26,467 nt of DNA from Treponema sp. UBA1793 (GCA_002314445.1 DCFX01000068.1:1-26467), one strand, 5' to 3'. Positions 1 to 8,076 are shown, counted from the stretch's first letter. The notes: generated by a model from the letters alone, not told the origin. Made by a program: numbers and translations.

Positions 1-428
1 TTAATACGAACGACGGCACATGCGAGGGTGTTACATATACCGACATTCCTGCGTTCAGCGTTCAGTTTCATCCGGAAGCGTCTGCGGGGCCGCTCGATTT
101 GAACTTTCTGTTCGATGATTTTATTAATCTTATAAACGACCACGCATACTTCAAAAAATTCAAAACTTCGTACGAAGCAATCGATGCAATTTCCTATTTC
201 AAATCTACAATAAAAACTACACACGACGCGAAACACCGCAGCTCAGGATCTGTACACAGGGAGCGTACGGACAAGGCAGGAAAAGGTTCGGCAGATAAAA
301 AGAAAAAGGCGGAAAAAATATCAGCAGGGGCTGTAAAGGCAGCGGGAAGTGCTGCAAAAAAGAATAGTAAAACTGTGAAATCAGTAAAGTCTACGAAAGC
401 GGTGAAAAAATCCGGGAGCAAAAAATAA
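1..428 (+). CDS. carA: Carbamoyl-phosphate synthase small subunit, C-terminal part (5' end outside window)
   Basis: The frame starting at base 3 is open from the window edge to a TAA at 426-428. It begins inside the glutamine amidotransferase domain: the motif VQFHPEAS, holding the catalytic His and Glu of the class I amidotransferase triad, lies at about bases 60-90, followed by PLDLNFLFDDFI, which matches the usual end of CarA. CarA hydrolyses glutamine and passes ammonia to CarB in the cytoplasm for pyrimidine and arginine synthesis. CarB follows directly with a one-base overlap (TAATG), so the two are probably translationally coupled. The odd part is the tail: after the normal CarA end there are roughly 85 extra residues, the last 60 almost entirely Lys, Ala, Ser, Thr and Gly. 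This resembles histone H1-like basic tails and is unlikely to be part of the amidotransferase fold. The family call is firm; the role of the tail is unknown. Confidence 0.9.
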   Translation, partial: NTNDGTCEGVTYTDIPAFSVQFHPEASAGPLDLNFLFDDFINLINDHAYFKKFKTSYEAIDAISYFKSTIKTTHDAKHRSSGSVHRERTDKAGKGSADKKKKAEKISAGAVKAAGSAAKKNSKTVKSVKSTKAVKKSGSKK

Positions 429-3400
429 TGCCATTAAATCCTTCTATACATAAAGTCATGGTCATCGGTTCCGGGCCGATTGTTATCGGTCAGGCTGCAG
501 AATTTGATTATGCAGGTACGCAGGCATGCAAAGCGCTTAAGGAGCAGGGGTTGAGCGTTGTCCTTGTTAATTCCAATCCTGCAACTCTTATGACCGATCA
601 TTCAATGGCTGACGCAATTTACATTGAGCCTCTTATTCCCGAAACGATTCAGCGGATCATCGAGAAGGAAAAACCTGATTCACTGCTCTCGACGCTCGGC
701 GGACAGACCGGGCTTACGCTCAGCATGGAGCTTGCAAAGTCTGGCTTTCTTGCCAGTCACAACGTACAACTGCTCGGAGCACGCCCCGACACAATCGACA
801 AGGCGGAAGACCGTCAGATGTTTAAAGACACGATGCTTGCAATCGGTGAACCGTGCATCCCGTCAAAAGTCGTGACGACGCTCAAAGATGCGCTTGATTT
901 TGCTGACAACAGCATCGGGTACCCTGCGATTGTGCGGCCTGCGTTTACGCTCGGCGGTACGGGCGGCGGTATTGCGAAAGACCACGCAGAGCTTGAGGAA
1001 ATTGCCCAGAACGGCCTGCACCGCTCTCCCATTCATCAGATACTTGTGGAAAAATGTATTTCCGGCTGGAAGGAAATTGAGTTTGAAGTTATGCGCGACC
1101 ACAGCGGCAATGTGCTTACCGTCTGCTCCATGGAAAACTTTGATCCGGTCGGCGTCCACACAGGCGACTCAATCGTCATTGCGCCGACTGTTACACTTGC
1201 AGATAAAGAATACCAGATGCTGCGCTCCGCATCTCTTAACATAATCAGTTCACTTAAAATGGAAGGCGGATGCAATGTCCAGCTTGCACTCAAGCCCGAC
1301 AGCTTTGAATATGCGGTCATTGAGGTAAATCCGCGTGTGTCGCGTTCGTCGGCGCTCGCGTCAAAAGCGACAGGATATCCGATTGCGAAAGTTGCGACGC
1401 TGATTGCCATAGGGTACAATCTTGACGAAATCCCGAACTTTGTTACAAAGAAAACTGCGGCGTGTTTTGAACCGGTGCTCGATTATGTTGTTGTAAAAAT
1501 GCCGAAGTTCCCGTTCGACAAGTTTGTGTATGCAAAGCGTACGCTCGGCACACAGATGAAGGCGACCGGCGAAGTTATGTCGATCGGACGCACGTTCGAG
1601 GAAGCGCTTATGAAGGCTGCCCGCGGTGCTGAAGTCGGCGTCAATTCGCTGCGGCTCAAAGCGTTCACAGAGGAAAGCGACGAAAGGATTAAGCAGCGTG
1701 TGGGTGAATGCACCGACCAGCGTCTGTTTGCAGTATTCGAAGCTCTTAAACGCGGTCTCATGACGATTGACGAGATTCATGCCGTCACCATGATTGACGT
1801 GTGGTTCCTTGCAAAGATTCAGCATATCGTAGACCGTGAAGCGCAGCTTGAATCGGTGAAAGCCGGAAAAGGTGAGCTTACGCCCGAGCTGTATCTTGCG
1901 TCGAAAAAAGACGGTTTCCCCGATAAGGTGATCACCGATCTGAGCGGTGTAAAAATAACCGGTGGTATGGGAATTACTAAGGAAGCAAAACAGGCAGCTT
2001 CTCTTGTTGCAAAAGGAAAGCTTGCGCATATTCCTGCAACATATAAGATGGTTGATACGTGTGCGGGCGAGTTCAATGCGGAGACGCCGTATTTCTACGG
2101 CGGCTACGACAAAGAAAACGAAGCGGCTTTGTTCCTTGAAGAGCGCAGAAACAAGCGCAGTGAAAAGGGGACGATTATCGTTCTCGGTTCGGGACCTATC
2201 CGTATCGGACAGGGAATCGAATTCGACTATGCTTCGGTTCAGTGCGTGTGGTCTCTCAAAAAACTGGGATACGATGTCGTCACTATTAACAATAATCCTG
2301 AAACCGTTTCCACTGACTTCGATACGTCGGACCGCCTGTATTTCGAACCGCTTACGCCGGAAGACGTCATGAGCGTAATCAACACGGAAAAACCGATTGG
2401 CGTCGTGGTGGCGTTCGGGGGGCAGACCGCAATCAAATTAACAAAATTCCTCGACAGCCAGGGAATTAAGATTCTCGGAACGAGTGCAGATTCCATCGAT
2501 ATTGCGGAAGACCGCGAACGGTTTGAGGCGCTGTGTGAGAAACTTGGTATTAACAAACCGAAGGGCGAGACTGTACTTACTGCTCCGGAAGCTGTCGAAT
2601 CTGCCAACCGTATCGGCTATCCGATCCTGCTGCGTCCGTCGTACGTCCTTGGCGGCCAGAACATGATTATAGCGTTCAACGACGACGATGTAAAAGAATA
2701 CATGGCAATCATTCTTGCACAGGGAATCGAAAATCCCGTTCTTATCGATAAGTACATGATGGGAATTGAACTTGAAGTTGATGCAATCTGCGACGGCAGG
2801 GATATCCTCGTTCCCGGAATCATGGAACATATAGAACGAACGGGCATTCATTCCGGCGATTCTATTGCAGTGTATCCTTCGTGGAATCTTAACGATATGC
2901 TCCGTCAGAAAATACTGAAGCAGTCGAGGGAACTTGCGATTGCACTCGGCACCAGGGGACTTATTAATATTCAGTACCTGATTTACAACAACGATTTATA
3001 CATCATCGAAGTAAATCCTCGTTCGTCGCGTACAGTCCCGTACATAAGTAAAGTTACCGGCGTTCCGATGGTTGAACTTGCAACACGCGCTATGCTCGGC
3101 GAAAAAGTGAAAGATTTCGGCTATGGTACCGGCTTGTACCGCATTCCGCCGTACTTTGCGGTTAAGGTTCCTGTGTTCAGTTTTGAAAAACTGATGGACG
3201 TAGACACTCATCTCGGACCTGAAATGAAATCGACCGGAGAAGTGCTCGGGCTAGCGTCGACAATGGAAGAAGCTATTTACAAAGGCCTTATAGGTGCAGG
3301 CTACCACATGAAGAAAAGCGGCGGCGTTCTGTTTACCGTACGTAAGACCGACCAGTTCGAGATTCCCGACCTTGCACGCAAATTCTACGACATGGGATTC

Positions 3401-4627
3401 AAACTGTACGCAACAGAAGGAACGGCTCAGGTTATTAAAGATTTCGGCATGGACGTTACCGTCGTTAATAAAATTCATGAGAATCCGACAGACAATCTGC
3501 TCACGCTGCTCGATACCGGAAAAGTCGATTATGTCATTTCGACAAGTGCGAAAGGCCGCGATCCGCGTGCCGACAGCGTACGTATGAGACGGCATGCGGT
3601 TGAACGTGACATTCCCTGTCTTACCGCAATAGACACGGCGAATGCGCTGGTTAACAGCCTCATGAGCCATTACACTGCGGAAAACGTTGAACTTGTTAAT
3701 ATAAACGATTTGCGCGAGACGAAGGAAAAGCTGCATTTTTACAAGATGCAGAGTACCGGAAATGATTTTATTATTATTGACGCGGAACATCAGGTTGTGA
3801 CTAATCCGGGCGGGCTTGCCGTAAGCCTCTGCAACCGCCGTGCGGGAATCGGAGCGGACTCACTCGTTCTTATTAAAAGCAGCGACAAAGCAGATGCGTA
3901 CATGCAGTTCTTTAATCTTGACGGGAGCGAAGGACGTATGGCCGGCAATGCAATCCGCGCAGTTGCAAAATATCTTTACGATAATAATATAAACGGTGTT
4001 AAAGACAGCAGCGATGAAGACGCGCCGACAGCGACGCTTAAAATTGATACTGCGAGCGGTATTAAAAAACTTACGCTGTACAAACTGAACGGAAAAGTTT
4101 CGTCCGTAACTGTCGATATGGGGCAGCCGCTGTTTACAGCCGAATCGCTGCCGACGACATTAGAACCAGTGGATGTGGCCGCTTCGGGAAAACTGCCGGC
4201 GAAAGCAATTGTTAATGTGCCTCTTGTCGTCAGCGGAACGAAATACGATGTGACGTGCCTTTCTGTGGGAACACCGCACTGTGTCGTGTTCTGCGGCTTC
4301 GTGGATAAAGTCGACGTACCGACTGTAGGACCGCGGTTTGAGAATAACGAAGCGTTCCCGAACAGGACGAACACGGAGTTTGTACGCGTTGTCGGGCGGA
4401 ACGAGCTCAAGATGCGTACATGGGAACGCGGCAACGGCGAAACCCCTGCATGCGGAACAGGTGCGTGCGCAGCGGCAATTGCTGCCGTCCTTAACGGATA
4501 CTGCCCAATGAACGAAAATATCACCGTAAAAGTACGCGGCGGAACGCTTATCGTAAAGTACACGGGCGATACAGTGTACCTTACCGGCGCTGCCGATCTG
4601 GTCTATGAGGGTGATATAGAAATTTAA
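428..4627 (+). CDS. carB: Fusion of carbamoyl-phosphate synthase large subunit and DapF-like diaminopimelate epimerase domain
   Basis: Residues 1 to about 1085 form a complete CarB: the first ATP-grasp half starts with MVIGSGPIVIGQAAEFDYAG, the second half near residue 580 with VLGSGPIRIGQGIEFDYA, and an MGS-type regulatory domain ends the CarB part. CarB makes carbamoyl phosphate from bicarbonate, ammonia and two ATP. From about residue 1100 (KMQSTGNDFIIID) to 1399 there is a full-length DapF-like domain of about 295 residues; E. coli DapF has 274. It keeps GIGAD, the NLDGSEG segment and GETPACGTGACA, with the second catalytic Cys at residue 1342. The first catalytic Cys, normally in a CGNGxRC motif, is Ala 1172 in MAGNAIRA. 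The ATG at 428 is preceded by GGGAG at 414-418. The fusion is continuous with no stop or frameshift in between. Domain identities are firm; epimerase activity is doubtful because of the missing Cys. Confidence 0.93.
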   Translation: MPLNPSIHKVMVIGSGPIVIGQAAEFDYAGTQACKALKEQGLSVVLVNSNPATLMTDHSMADAIYIEPLIPETIQRIIEKEKPDSLLSTLGGQTGLTLSMELAKSGFLASHNVQLLGARPDTIDKAEDRQMFKDTMLAIGEPCIPSKVVTTLKDALDFADNSIGYPAIVRPAFTLGGTGGGIAKDHAELEEIAQNGLHRSPIHQILVEKCISGWKEIEFEVMRDHSGNVLTVCSMENFDPVGVHTGDSIVIAPTVTLADKEYQMLRSASLNIISSLKMEGGCNVQLALKPDSFEYAVIEVNPRVSRSSALASKATGYPIAKVATLIAIGYNLDEIPNFVTKKTAACFEPVLDYVVVKMPKFPFDKFVYAKRTLGTQMKATGEVMSIGRTFEEALMKAARGAEVGVNSLRLKAFTEESDERIKQRVGECTDQRLFAVFEALKRGLMTIDEIHAVTMIDVWFLAKIQHIVDREAQLESVKAGKGELTPELYLASKKDGFPDKVITDLSGVKITGGMGITKEAKQAASLVAKGKLAHIPATYKMVDTCAGEFNAETPYFYGGYDKENEAALFLEERRNKRSEKGTIIVLGSGPIRIGQGIEFDYASVQCVWSLKKLGYDVVTINNNPETVSTDFDTSDRLYFEPLTPEDVMSVINTEKPIGVVVAFGGQTAIKLTKFLDSQGIKILGTSADSIDIAEDRERFEALCEKLGINKPKGETVLTAPEAVESANRIGYPILLRPSYVLGGQNMIIAFNDDDVKEYMAIILAQGIENPVLIDKYMMGIELEVDAICDGRDILVPGIMEHIERTGIHSGDSIAVYPSWNLNDMLRQKILKQSRELAIALGTRGLINIQYLIYNNDLYIIEVNPRSSRTVPYISKVTGVPMVELATRAMLGEKVKDFGYGTGLYRIPPYFAVKVPVFSFEKLMDVDTHLGPEMKSTGEVLGLASTMEEAIYKGLIGAGYHMKKSGGVLFTVRKTDQFEIPDLARKFYDMGFKLYATEGTAQVIKDFGMDVTVVNKIHENPTDNLLTLLDTGKVDYVISTSAKGRDPRADSVRMRRHAVERDIPCLTAIDTANALVNSLMSHYTAENVELVNINDLRETKEKLHFYKMQSTGNDFIIIDAEHQVVTNPGGLAVSLCNRRAGIGADSLVLIKSSDKADAYMQFFNLDGSEGRMAGNAIRAVAKYLYDNNINGVKDSSDEDAPTATLKIDTASGIKKLTLYKLNGKVSSVTVDMGQPLFTAESLPTTLEPVDVAASGKLPAKAIVNVPLVVSGTKYDVTCLSVGTPHCVVFCGFVDKVDVPTVGPRFENNEAFPNRTNTEFVRVVGRNELKMRTWERGNGETPACGTGACAAAIAAVLNGYCPMNENITVKVRGGTLIVKYTGDTVYLTGAADLVYEGDIEI

Positions 4628-4639
4628 TTAAAAAATGAT

Positions 4640-4687
4640 TTTAAACGACGTACCCCCGCTGCATACGGCGGGGGTACGTCGTTTAAA
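4640..4687. terminator. Hairpin terminator between the convergent carB-dapF and kinase genes
   Basis: A perfect 20-bp inverted repeat, arms 4640-4659 and 4668-4687, surrounds an 8-base loop and has a GC-rich core (CCCCCGC). On the minus strand it is followed by a T-rich run (complement of the A run at 4629-4635), as in a rho-independent terminator for the kinase gene. The kinase stop codon (4683-4685) lies inside the right arm, so the hairpin forms with the end of that gene. For the plus strand no T run follows, so its use as a carB terminator is less certain. Confidence 0.85.
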
Positions 4688-5588
4688 GTGCCGTGAACGG
4701 TAAAAGCCTTGCCCTGATTTGCGAATCATATTCCGGCAGGGCGCCGCTGTGCGATACGACAAAATCGGCAAGTGTGGAACCTGCCTCCAGTGCATCTGCA
4801 ACAGAATGACCTGAAATATAAGAGGCAAGAAAAGCGGCGGAAAAACTGTCGCCGGCGCCGACAGTGTCAACGATTGGTACATCTCCGGGCAAAACCTTGT
4901 ATTCCTGATTGTTGAAGTATGCAGTTGTCCCGTCTTTTCCTGCCGTAATGATAATTCCCCGCAGTTTATATTTTTCAGTAAGATTTCCTGCAATATCCGG
5001 CACGCTTCCGGTAATTCCAAGCAGGTTTGAAATTACCGGAAGTTCTTCGTCGTTCATCTTGAGAATATCCGTATATTTTAAAGACTGTTCTATAATCTGC
5101 TTCGAGTAGAATTTTTTTCTCAGATTGATGTCGAAATATTTTATGCCGGCATTGATTTCTCTGAGCAGCGAATAGAGTGTTTCTCTGCTGGCCTCGGAAC
5201 GCTGTGCCAGAGAACCGAAACAGAATACATCCCAGTGGGAATTAAGAAATTCTTTTTTCAGCTGCGGAGTGAGCGCTATATAATCCCATGCACAGGGGGA
5301 ATTGAATTCGTACGACGGTTTTCCGTTTTCAAGGACTACGTTTGTAAAACCTGTAGAGACGCCGGAAAGCGTATTTATGAATCGTGCTGAAACATGTTCC
5401 TTTTTTACAAGAGCGAGAGCCTCGCGTCCCAGTTCATCGTCTCCGAGTGCCGAAATCATAGTTGTTTTAAATCCGAGTCTGTTGAGATGTGCGCCGCAAT
5501 TAAACGGTGCGCCTCCCAGGCATTTTTTATCCGGTAGAATATCCCATAAAATTTCTCCGAACGCAGCAGCTTTTTTTGTTTCAGACAT
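4683..5588 (-). CDS. Fructokinase, PfkB/ribokinase family
   Basis: This 301-residue protein has the usual length and both signatures of PfkB sugar kinases: GGAPFN at residues 25-30 near the N-terminus and DTVGAGDSFSAAF at 241-253, with the catalytic base Asp 247 and the anion hole GAGD. GGAPFN, the segment DINLR near 153 and the opening GEILWDILP are typical of bacterial fructokinases, which phosphorylate fructose to fructose 6-phosphate with ATP in the cytoplasm. The ATG at 5588 has a good ribosome binding site (GAGGAG, about six bases upstream). It lies downstream of the sorbitol-type dehydrogenase in the same direction, separated by a hairpin-rich 133-base gap, which suits a pathway polyol to fructose to fructose 6-phosphate. 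Another ketose or a nucleoside-type PfkB substrate cannot be excluded from sequence alone. Confidence 0.87.
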   Translation of the reverse strand: MSETKKAAAFGEILWDILPDKKCLGGAPFNCGAHLNRLGFKTTMISALGDDELGREALALVKKEHVSARFINTLSGVSTGFTNVVLENGKPSYEFNSPCAWDYIALTPQLKKEFLNSHWDVFCFGSLAQRSEASRETLYSLLREINAGIKYFDINLRKKFYSKQIIEQSLKYTDILKMNDEELPVISNLLGITGSVPDIAGNLTEKYKLRGIIITAGKDGTTAYFNNQEYKVLPGDVPIVDTVGAGDSFSAAFLASYISGHSVADALEAGSTLADFVVSHSGALPEYDSQIRARLLPFTAL

Positions 5589-5634
5589 ATGTACTCCTCT
5601 TTTCTGTTTTCTCCGGCCCCTCTAAAAGTGCGAT

Positions 5635-5667
5635 GTTTTAAGTCGTTATATTACAACGACTTAAAAC
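5635..5667. repeat. Inverted repeat, 13-bp stem, between dehydrogenase and kinase genes
   Basis: Arms 5635-5647 (GTTTTAAGTCGTT) and 5655-5667 are exact complements around a 7-base loop. It sits in the 133-base gap between two leftward genes. The stem is AT-rich and has no T run directly after it on the minus strand, so it looks more like an RNA-processing or pausing structure than a classical terminator. It could also belong to a dispersed palindromic repeat family, which the window alone cannot show. Confidence 0.65.
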
Positions 5668-5672
5668 TCGAC

Positions 5673-5715
5673 GGCACTTCTAAAAAGTCACCAAAAGTGA
5701 GTTTTTAGAAGTGCC
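5673..5715. terminator. Long hairpin just downstream of the dehydrogenase gene
   Basis: Arms 5673-5686 (GGCACTTCTAAAAA) and 5702-5715 pair perfectly over 14 bp. After one mismatch (5687/5701) a further 4 bp pair (5688-5691 with 5697-5700), leaving a 5-base loop. It begins six bases past the dehydrogenase stop codon on the minus strand. It may terminate or attenuate the leftward transcript before the kinase gene, or protect the 3' end of the dehydrogenase message. A typical T run is lacking, so terminator strength is uncertain. Confidence 0.6.
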
Positions 5716-5721
5716 TTTAAC

Positions 5722-6768
5722 TCAGCAGATTTTTATGACTGATTTGACAATATTTTTTTTGTCACGTACGCTTTCATCCATTGCTTCCTGAACATGATTA
5801 AAGTCAAACGTATTTGTTACGATACCTTTGAGATTGATTTTTCCCTCAGCAACGGCTTTTATTGCAACCGGATACAGATGACGGTATCTGAATACCGTCT
5901 TGATTGTCAATTCCTTATCGAGCATTTTGCTGACGGGAAGCATCATTTCGCCTGATTTCGAGTACCCGACGAGAACAATCGTAGAACCTTTTTTGACAAT
6001 ATTGACAGCCTGCCGTGTTGTTATTTCCGTCCCTGCACATTCGACTGCAAGATCAAAACCTTTGTCGTCCGTAATCCTTCCGGCTGCCGTTTCAATATCT
6101 TCATTCTGCGTGTTGATGACTCCTTTCGCACCTAATTCGAGAGCTTTGTCCAGCCGCTTCTGCATTATGTCAACGACATATACGTCGGTTATACCTTCAG
6201 CTTTTAAAGCCATCATGGAAACAAGTCCGATGCATCCGGCTCCGAAGACGACAGCGCTCTGTCCTGACCTGATGTTTCCCTGTACCGCAGCATGGAAGCC
6301 TACCGCCAGCGGTTCCATAAGTGCACCTTCCAGTGTGGAAACGTTTTCCGGCAGTTTAAAGCAGAGGTCTGCTTCGTGTGCGACATATTCCTGGAAAACG
6401 CCGTCGACAGGCGGAGTTGCAAAAAATACAACATCAGGACAGAGGTTATAGCGGCCTGTCCTGCAGAATTCGCAGTGGCCGCATGTTTTGCCCGGTTCCA
6501 GCGCGACTTTATCACCCGGTTTGAGGTGTTTTACATTTTTTCCTGTTTCAACTACAATGCCGCCCGGTTCATGACCGAGGACGAACGGCGGCTTTACGAC
6601 GTAGGCGCCTATTCTGCCTGTCTCATAATAATGCATATCGCTTCCGCAGATGCCGACATATTCAAGCTTAACGAGAACTTCGTCATCTTTGGGAACAGGT
6701 ATGTCGCGTTCGATATAATCGATTCTACCTGTCCCTGTCATTACTGCTACTTTCATTTTGCCGTTCAT
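5722..6768 (-). CDS. Zinc-dependent polyol dehydrogenase, sorbitol dehydrogenase type (MDR family)
   Basis: This 348-residue medium-chain dehydrogenase has the catalytic zinc ligands Cys 41, His 66 and Glu 67 (GHE), with Glu 152 in MEPLAV. The four structural-zinc Cys residues are in CGHCEFCRTGRYNLC (96, 99, 102, 110). The Rossmann motif GAGCIG is at 176-181, with Asp 200 ending the second strand, which favours NAD+ over NADP+. Segments HYYETGRIG and FRYRHLYPVAI are characteristic of the sorbitol/xylitol dehydrogenase branch. It probably oxidises a sugar alcohol to a ketose, for example sorbitol to fructose; the fructokinase next door supports this. The ATG at 6768 has AAAGGAG upstream. A TTGACA/TACTAT promoter and a palindromic operator lie just upstream, implying control by the neighbouring ROK protein. 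Exact substrate is not determinable; xylitol or L-iditol are alternatives. Confidence 0.88.
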   Translation of the reverse strand: MNGKMKVAVMTGTGRIDYIERDIPVPKDDEVLVKLEYVGICGSDMHYYETGRIGAYVVKPPFVLGHEPGGIVVETGKNVKHLKPGDKVALEPGKTCGHCEFCRTGRYNLCPDVVFFATPPVDGVFQEYVAHEADLCFKLPENVSTLEGALMEPLAVGFHAAVQGNIRSGQSAVVFGAGCIGLVSMMALKAEGITDVYVVDIMQKRLDKALELGAKGVINTQNEDIETAAGRITDDKGFDLAVECAGTEITTRQAVNIVKKGSTIVLVGYSKSGEMMLPVSKMLDKELTIKTVFRYRHLYPVAIKAVAEGKINLKGIVTNTFDFNHVQEAMDESVRDKKNIVKSVIKIC

Positions 6769-6793
6769 TGTATATGCTCCTTTTGTATAAAAA

Positions 6794-6808
6794 TACTTTA
6801 GTAAAGTA
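6794..6808. promoter_or_regulatory. Palindromic operator of the dehydrogenase-kinase unit
   Basis: TACTTTA-G-TAAAGTA is a perfect 7-bp inverted repeat with one central base. It begins about 8 bases downstream of the -10 box of the leftward promoter. It matches two other palindromes in this locus (8005-8019 and the core of 8104-8148) in the form A[GC]TTTAnnAAA[GC]T. This is the expected position for repressor binding, and the ROK protein encoded next door is the obvious candidate. Confidence 0.7.
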
Positions 6809-6816
6809 CTTTATAA

Positions 6817-6845
6817 ATAGTAGCACCAATTTTGATTACTGTCAA
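6817..6845 (-). promoter_or_regulatory. Sigma70-type promoter of the dehydrogenase-kinase unit
   Basis: On the minus strand TTGACA (6845-6840) is followed after exactly 17 bases by TACTAT (6822-6817). The predicted start is near 6810, at the edge of the palindromic operator. The leader to the ATG at 6768 would be about 42 bases. Confidence 0.75.
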
Positions 6846-6868
6846 ACTTTTGAAAATATATTTAATAA

Positions 6869-7987
6869 CTAAATTGTTTCGATAAACTGATTGATAAAAT
6901 GCAGTGCAGCACCGACAGCTGAAGCTTCATTTTTATACTGGCAGAGTTTTATATAGTCGGGATTATCCCTGAACGTATCAAGTTCCAGGACTTTTTGTTT
7001 GATTTCATCAATAAAAGGAGCGAGAAAGCTGCCGACATACCCGCCCAATATGATCGTAGTATCGAATATGATGTGCAGATTGCAAATCATATTTGCAAGA
7101 TTATCGATATATTCGGAAAATGCCTTTGTGCAAATCGTATCATTCAGTTCCAGTCGTGTGAAAAATGTTTCCAGGCTGCCGTCAGTTAATTCAGAAAGCA
7201 CAAGCGCCGAGCAGTAGCTGTCGAAATGACCTGTTTTTCCGCAGTAGCACTGCTTTCCTCCGGGAACTGAGCATATATGTCCGAATTCAGCACTATGTGC
7301 ATGCTCTCCGTCAACGCTTTTTCGGTCAATAATGATTGCCCCTCCTATACTGTTACTCAGCGAGAGAAAAACCGCATTTTGTATTTCCGGGGATTTTGAA
7401 ATTTCTGCCATACCTGCTGCACTCGCATCGTTGAAAAGTTGTATCTGATAATTGATTTTTTTAACGAATTCAAACGATGCAGCCTCATATATTCCCAACC
7501 GGTGGGATTCTACCAGAGCAGTACCTTCGGAATTAACTATGCCGGGCAGCGAAATACCGACTCCGATGATTGCATCTGCCGGTATCTTAAGCTTTGCTGT
7601 ATAATTAGCAAAAAGGGTGAGTATCGAATTCCCGTAGTCCGGTGTATTTGAAAACTTTTGGGAAAGACGGATGTTATCAATTACATCTCCCTTCAGATTG
7701 ACGGCGGCAAATCCTATATGATTCTGGGTGATATCAATGCCGATTGCAATCCGGGCGTTTGGCACACACGAAACAGTTGAGGCTTTTCGCCCTCCTGTAG
7801 AAAAAAGTGCACCGTCTTCGACTGCCAGCCCTGATTCAATAAGCTGTTTCAGGTTAAAAGCAACCGTAGGCAGGCTGAGCTGGAGTTTTTCTGCAATTTT
7901 CTGCCGCGGTATTTTGTCCTGTGAAAGAACCATCTTATACACATTGATTTTATTCTGCAGCCGCACATCTATGTTATTAACAGCCAT
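6869..7987 (-). CDS. ROK-family transcriptional repressor
   Basis: This 372-residue protein has an N-terminal winged helix (helix-turn-helix about residues 27-58, RQKIAEKLQLSLPTVAFNLK) and a ROK sugar kinase-like domain from about residue 79. The ROK domain shows GIDIT, NDAS at 186-189 and a zinc motif with His 237, Cys 247 and Cys 249. The fourth zinc position, usually Cys in CxCGxxGC, is His 254 (CYCGKTGH), which may still bind zinc. XylR/NagC-type ROK regulators bind palindromic operators and release them on binding a sugar or sugar phosphate. The ATG at 7987 has AAGGAG upstream. It lies between the dehydrogenase-kinase unit and the transporter, and a matching palindrome overlaps its own promoter region, so it probably represses itself and both neighbours. 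The inducer is unknown; a polyol or its ketose is my inference. Confidence 0.88.
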   Translation of the reverse strand: MAVNNIDVRLQNKINVYKMVLSQDKIPRQKIAEKLQLSLPTVAFNLKQLIESGLAVEDGALFSTGGRKASTVSCVPNARIAIGIDITQNHIGFAAVNLKGDVIDNIRLSQKFSNTPDYGNSILTLFANYTAKLKIPADAIIGVGISLPGIVNSEGTALVESHRLGIYEAASFEFVKKINYQIQLFNDASAAGMAEISKSPEIQNAVFLSLSNSIGGAIIIDRKSVDGEHAHSAEFGHICSVPGGKQCYCGKTGHFDSYCSALVLSELTDGSLETFFTRLELNDTICTKAFSEYIDNLANMICNLHIIFDTTIILGGYVGSFLAPFIDEIKQKVLELDTFRDNPDYIKLCQYKNEASAVGAALHFINQFIETI

Positions 7988-8004
7988 ATACTCTCCTTGT
8001 AAAT

Positions 8005-8019
8005 AAGTTTAATAAAGTA
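8005..8019. promoter_or_regulatory. Palindromic operator of the ROK gene (autoregulation)
   Basis: AAGTTTA-A-TAAAGTA: the right half is identical to the right half of the site at 6794-6808 and the left half differs at two positions. It lies 6 bases downstream of the -10 box of the repressor's own promoter and upstream of its Shine-Dalgarno sequence. This suggests negative autoregulation. It is the weakest palindrome of the three. Confidence 0.55.
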
Positions 8020-8024
8020 TTTTC

Positions 8025-8054
8025 ATTTTAAGACATTTCGCTTTTATCTGTCAA
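8025..8054 (-). promoter_or_regulatory. Sigma70-type promoter of the ROK gene
   Basis: On the minus strand TTGACA (8054-8049) is followed after 18 bases by TAAAAT (8030-8025). It diverges from the transporter promoter, whose -35 box lies only 23 bases away (8077). Confidence 0.65.
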
Positions 8055-8076
8055 ATGCAAAGATGGGAAAAAAAAT

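Noticed and set aside
99..428. A separate small basic protein starting at TTG 99
   Set aside because: The frame is open upstream to base 3 and reads the CarA motif VQFHPEAS, so this is the CarA tail and not a separate gene.
1361..2029. Long minus-strand open frame of 222 codons inside carB
   Set aside because: It is antisense to a strongly conserved CarB coding stretch, has no recognisable motifs and no ribosome binding site.
3251..3790. 179-codon minus-strand frame over the CarB/DapF joint
   Set aside because: Composition is typical of an antisense shadow; the plus-strand frame has both domains complete.
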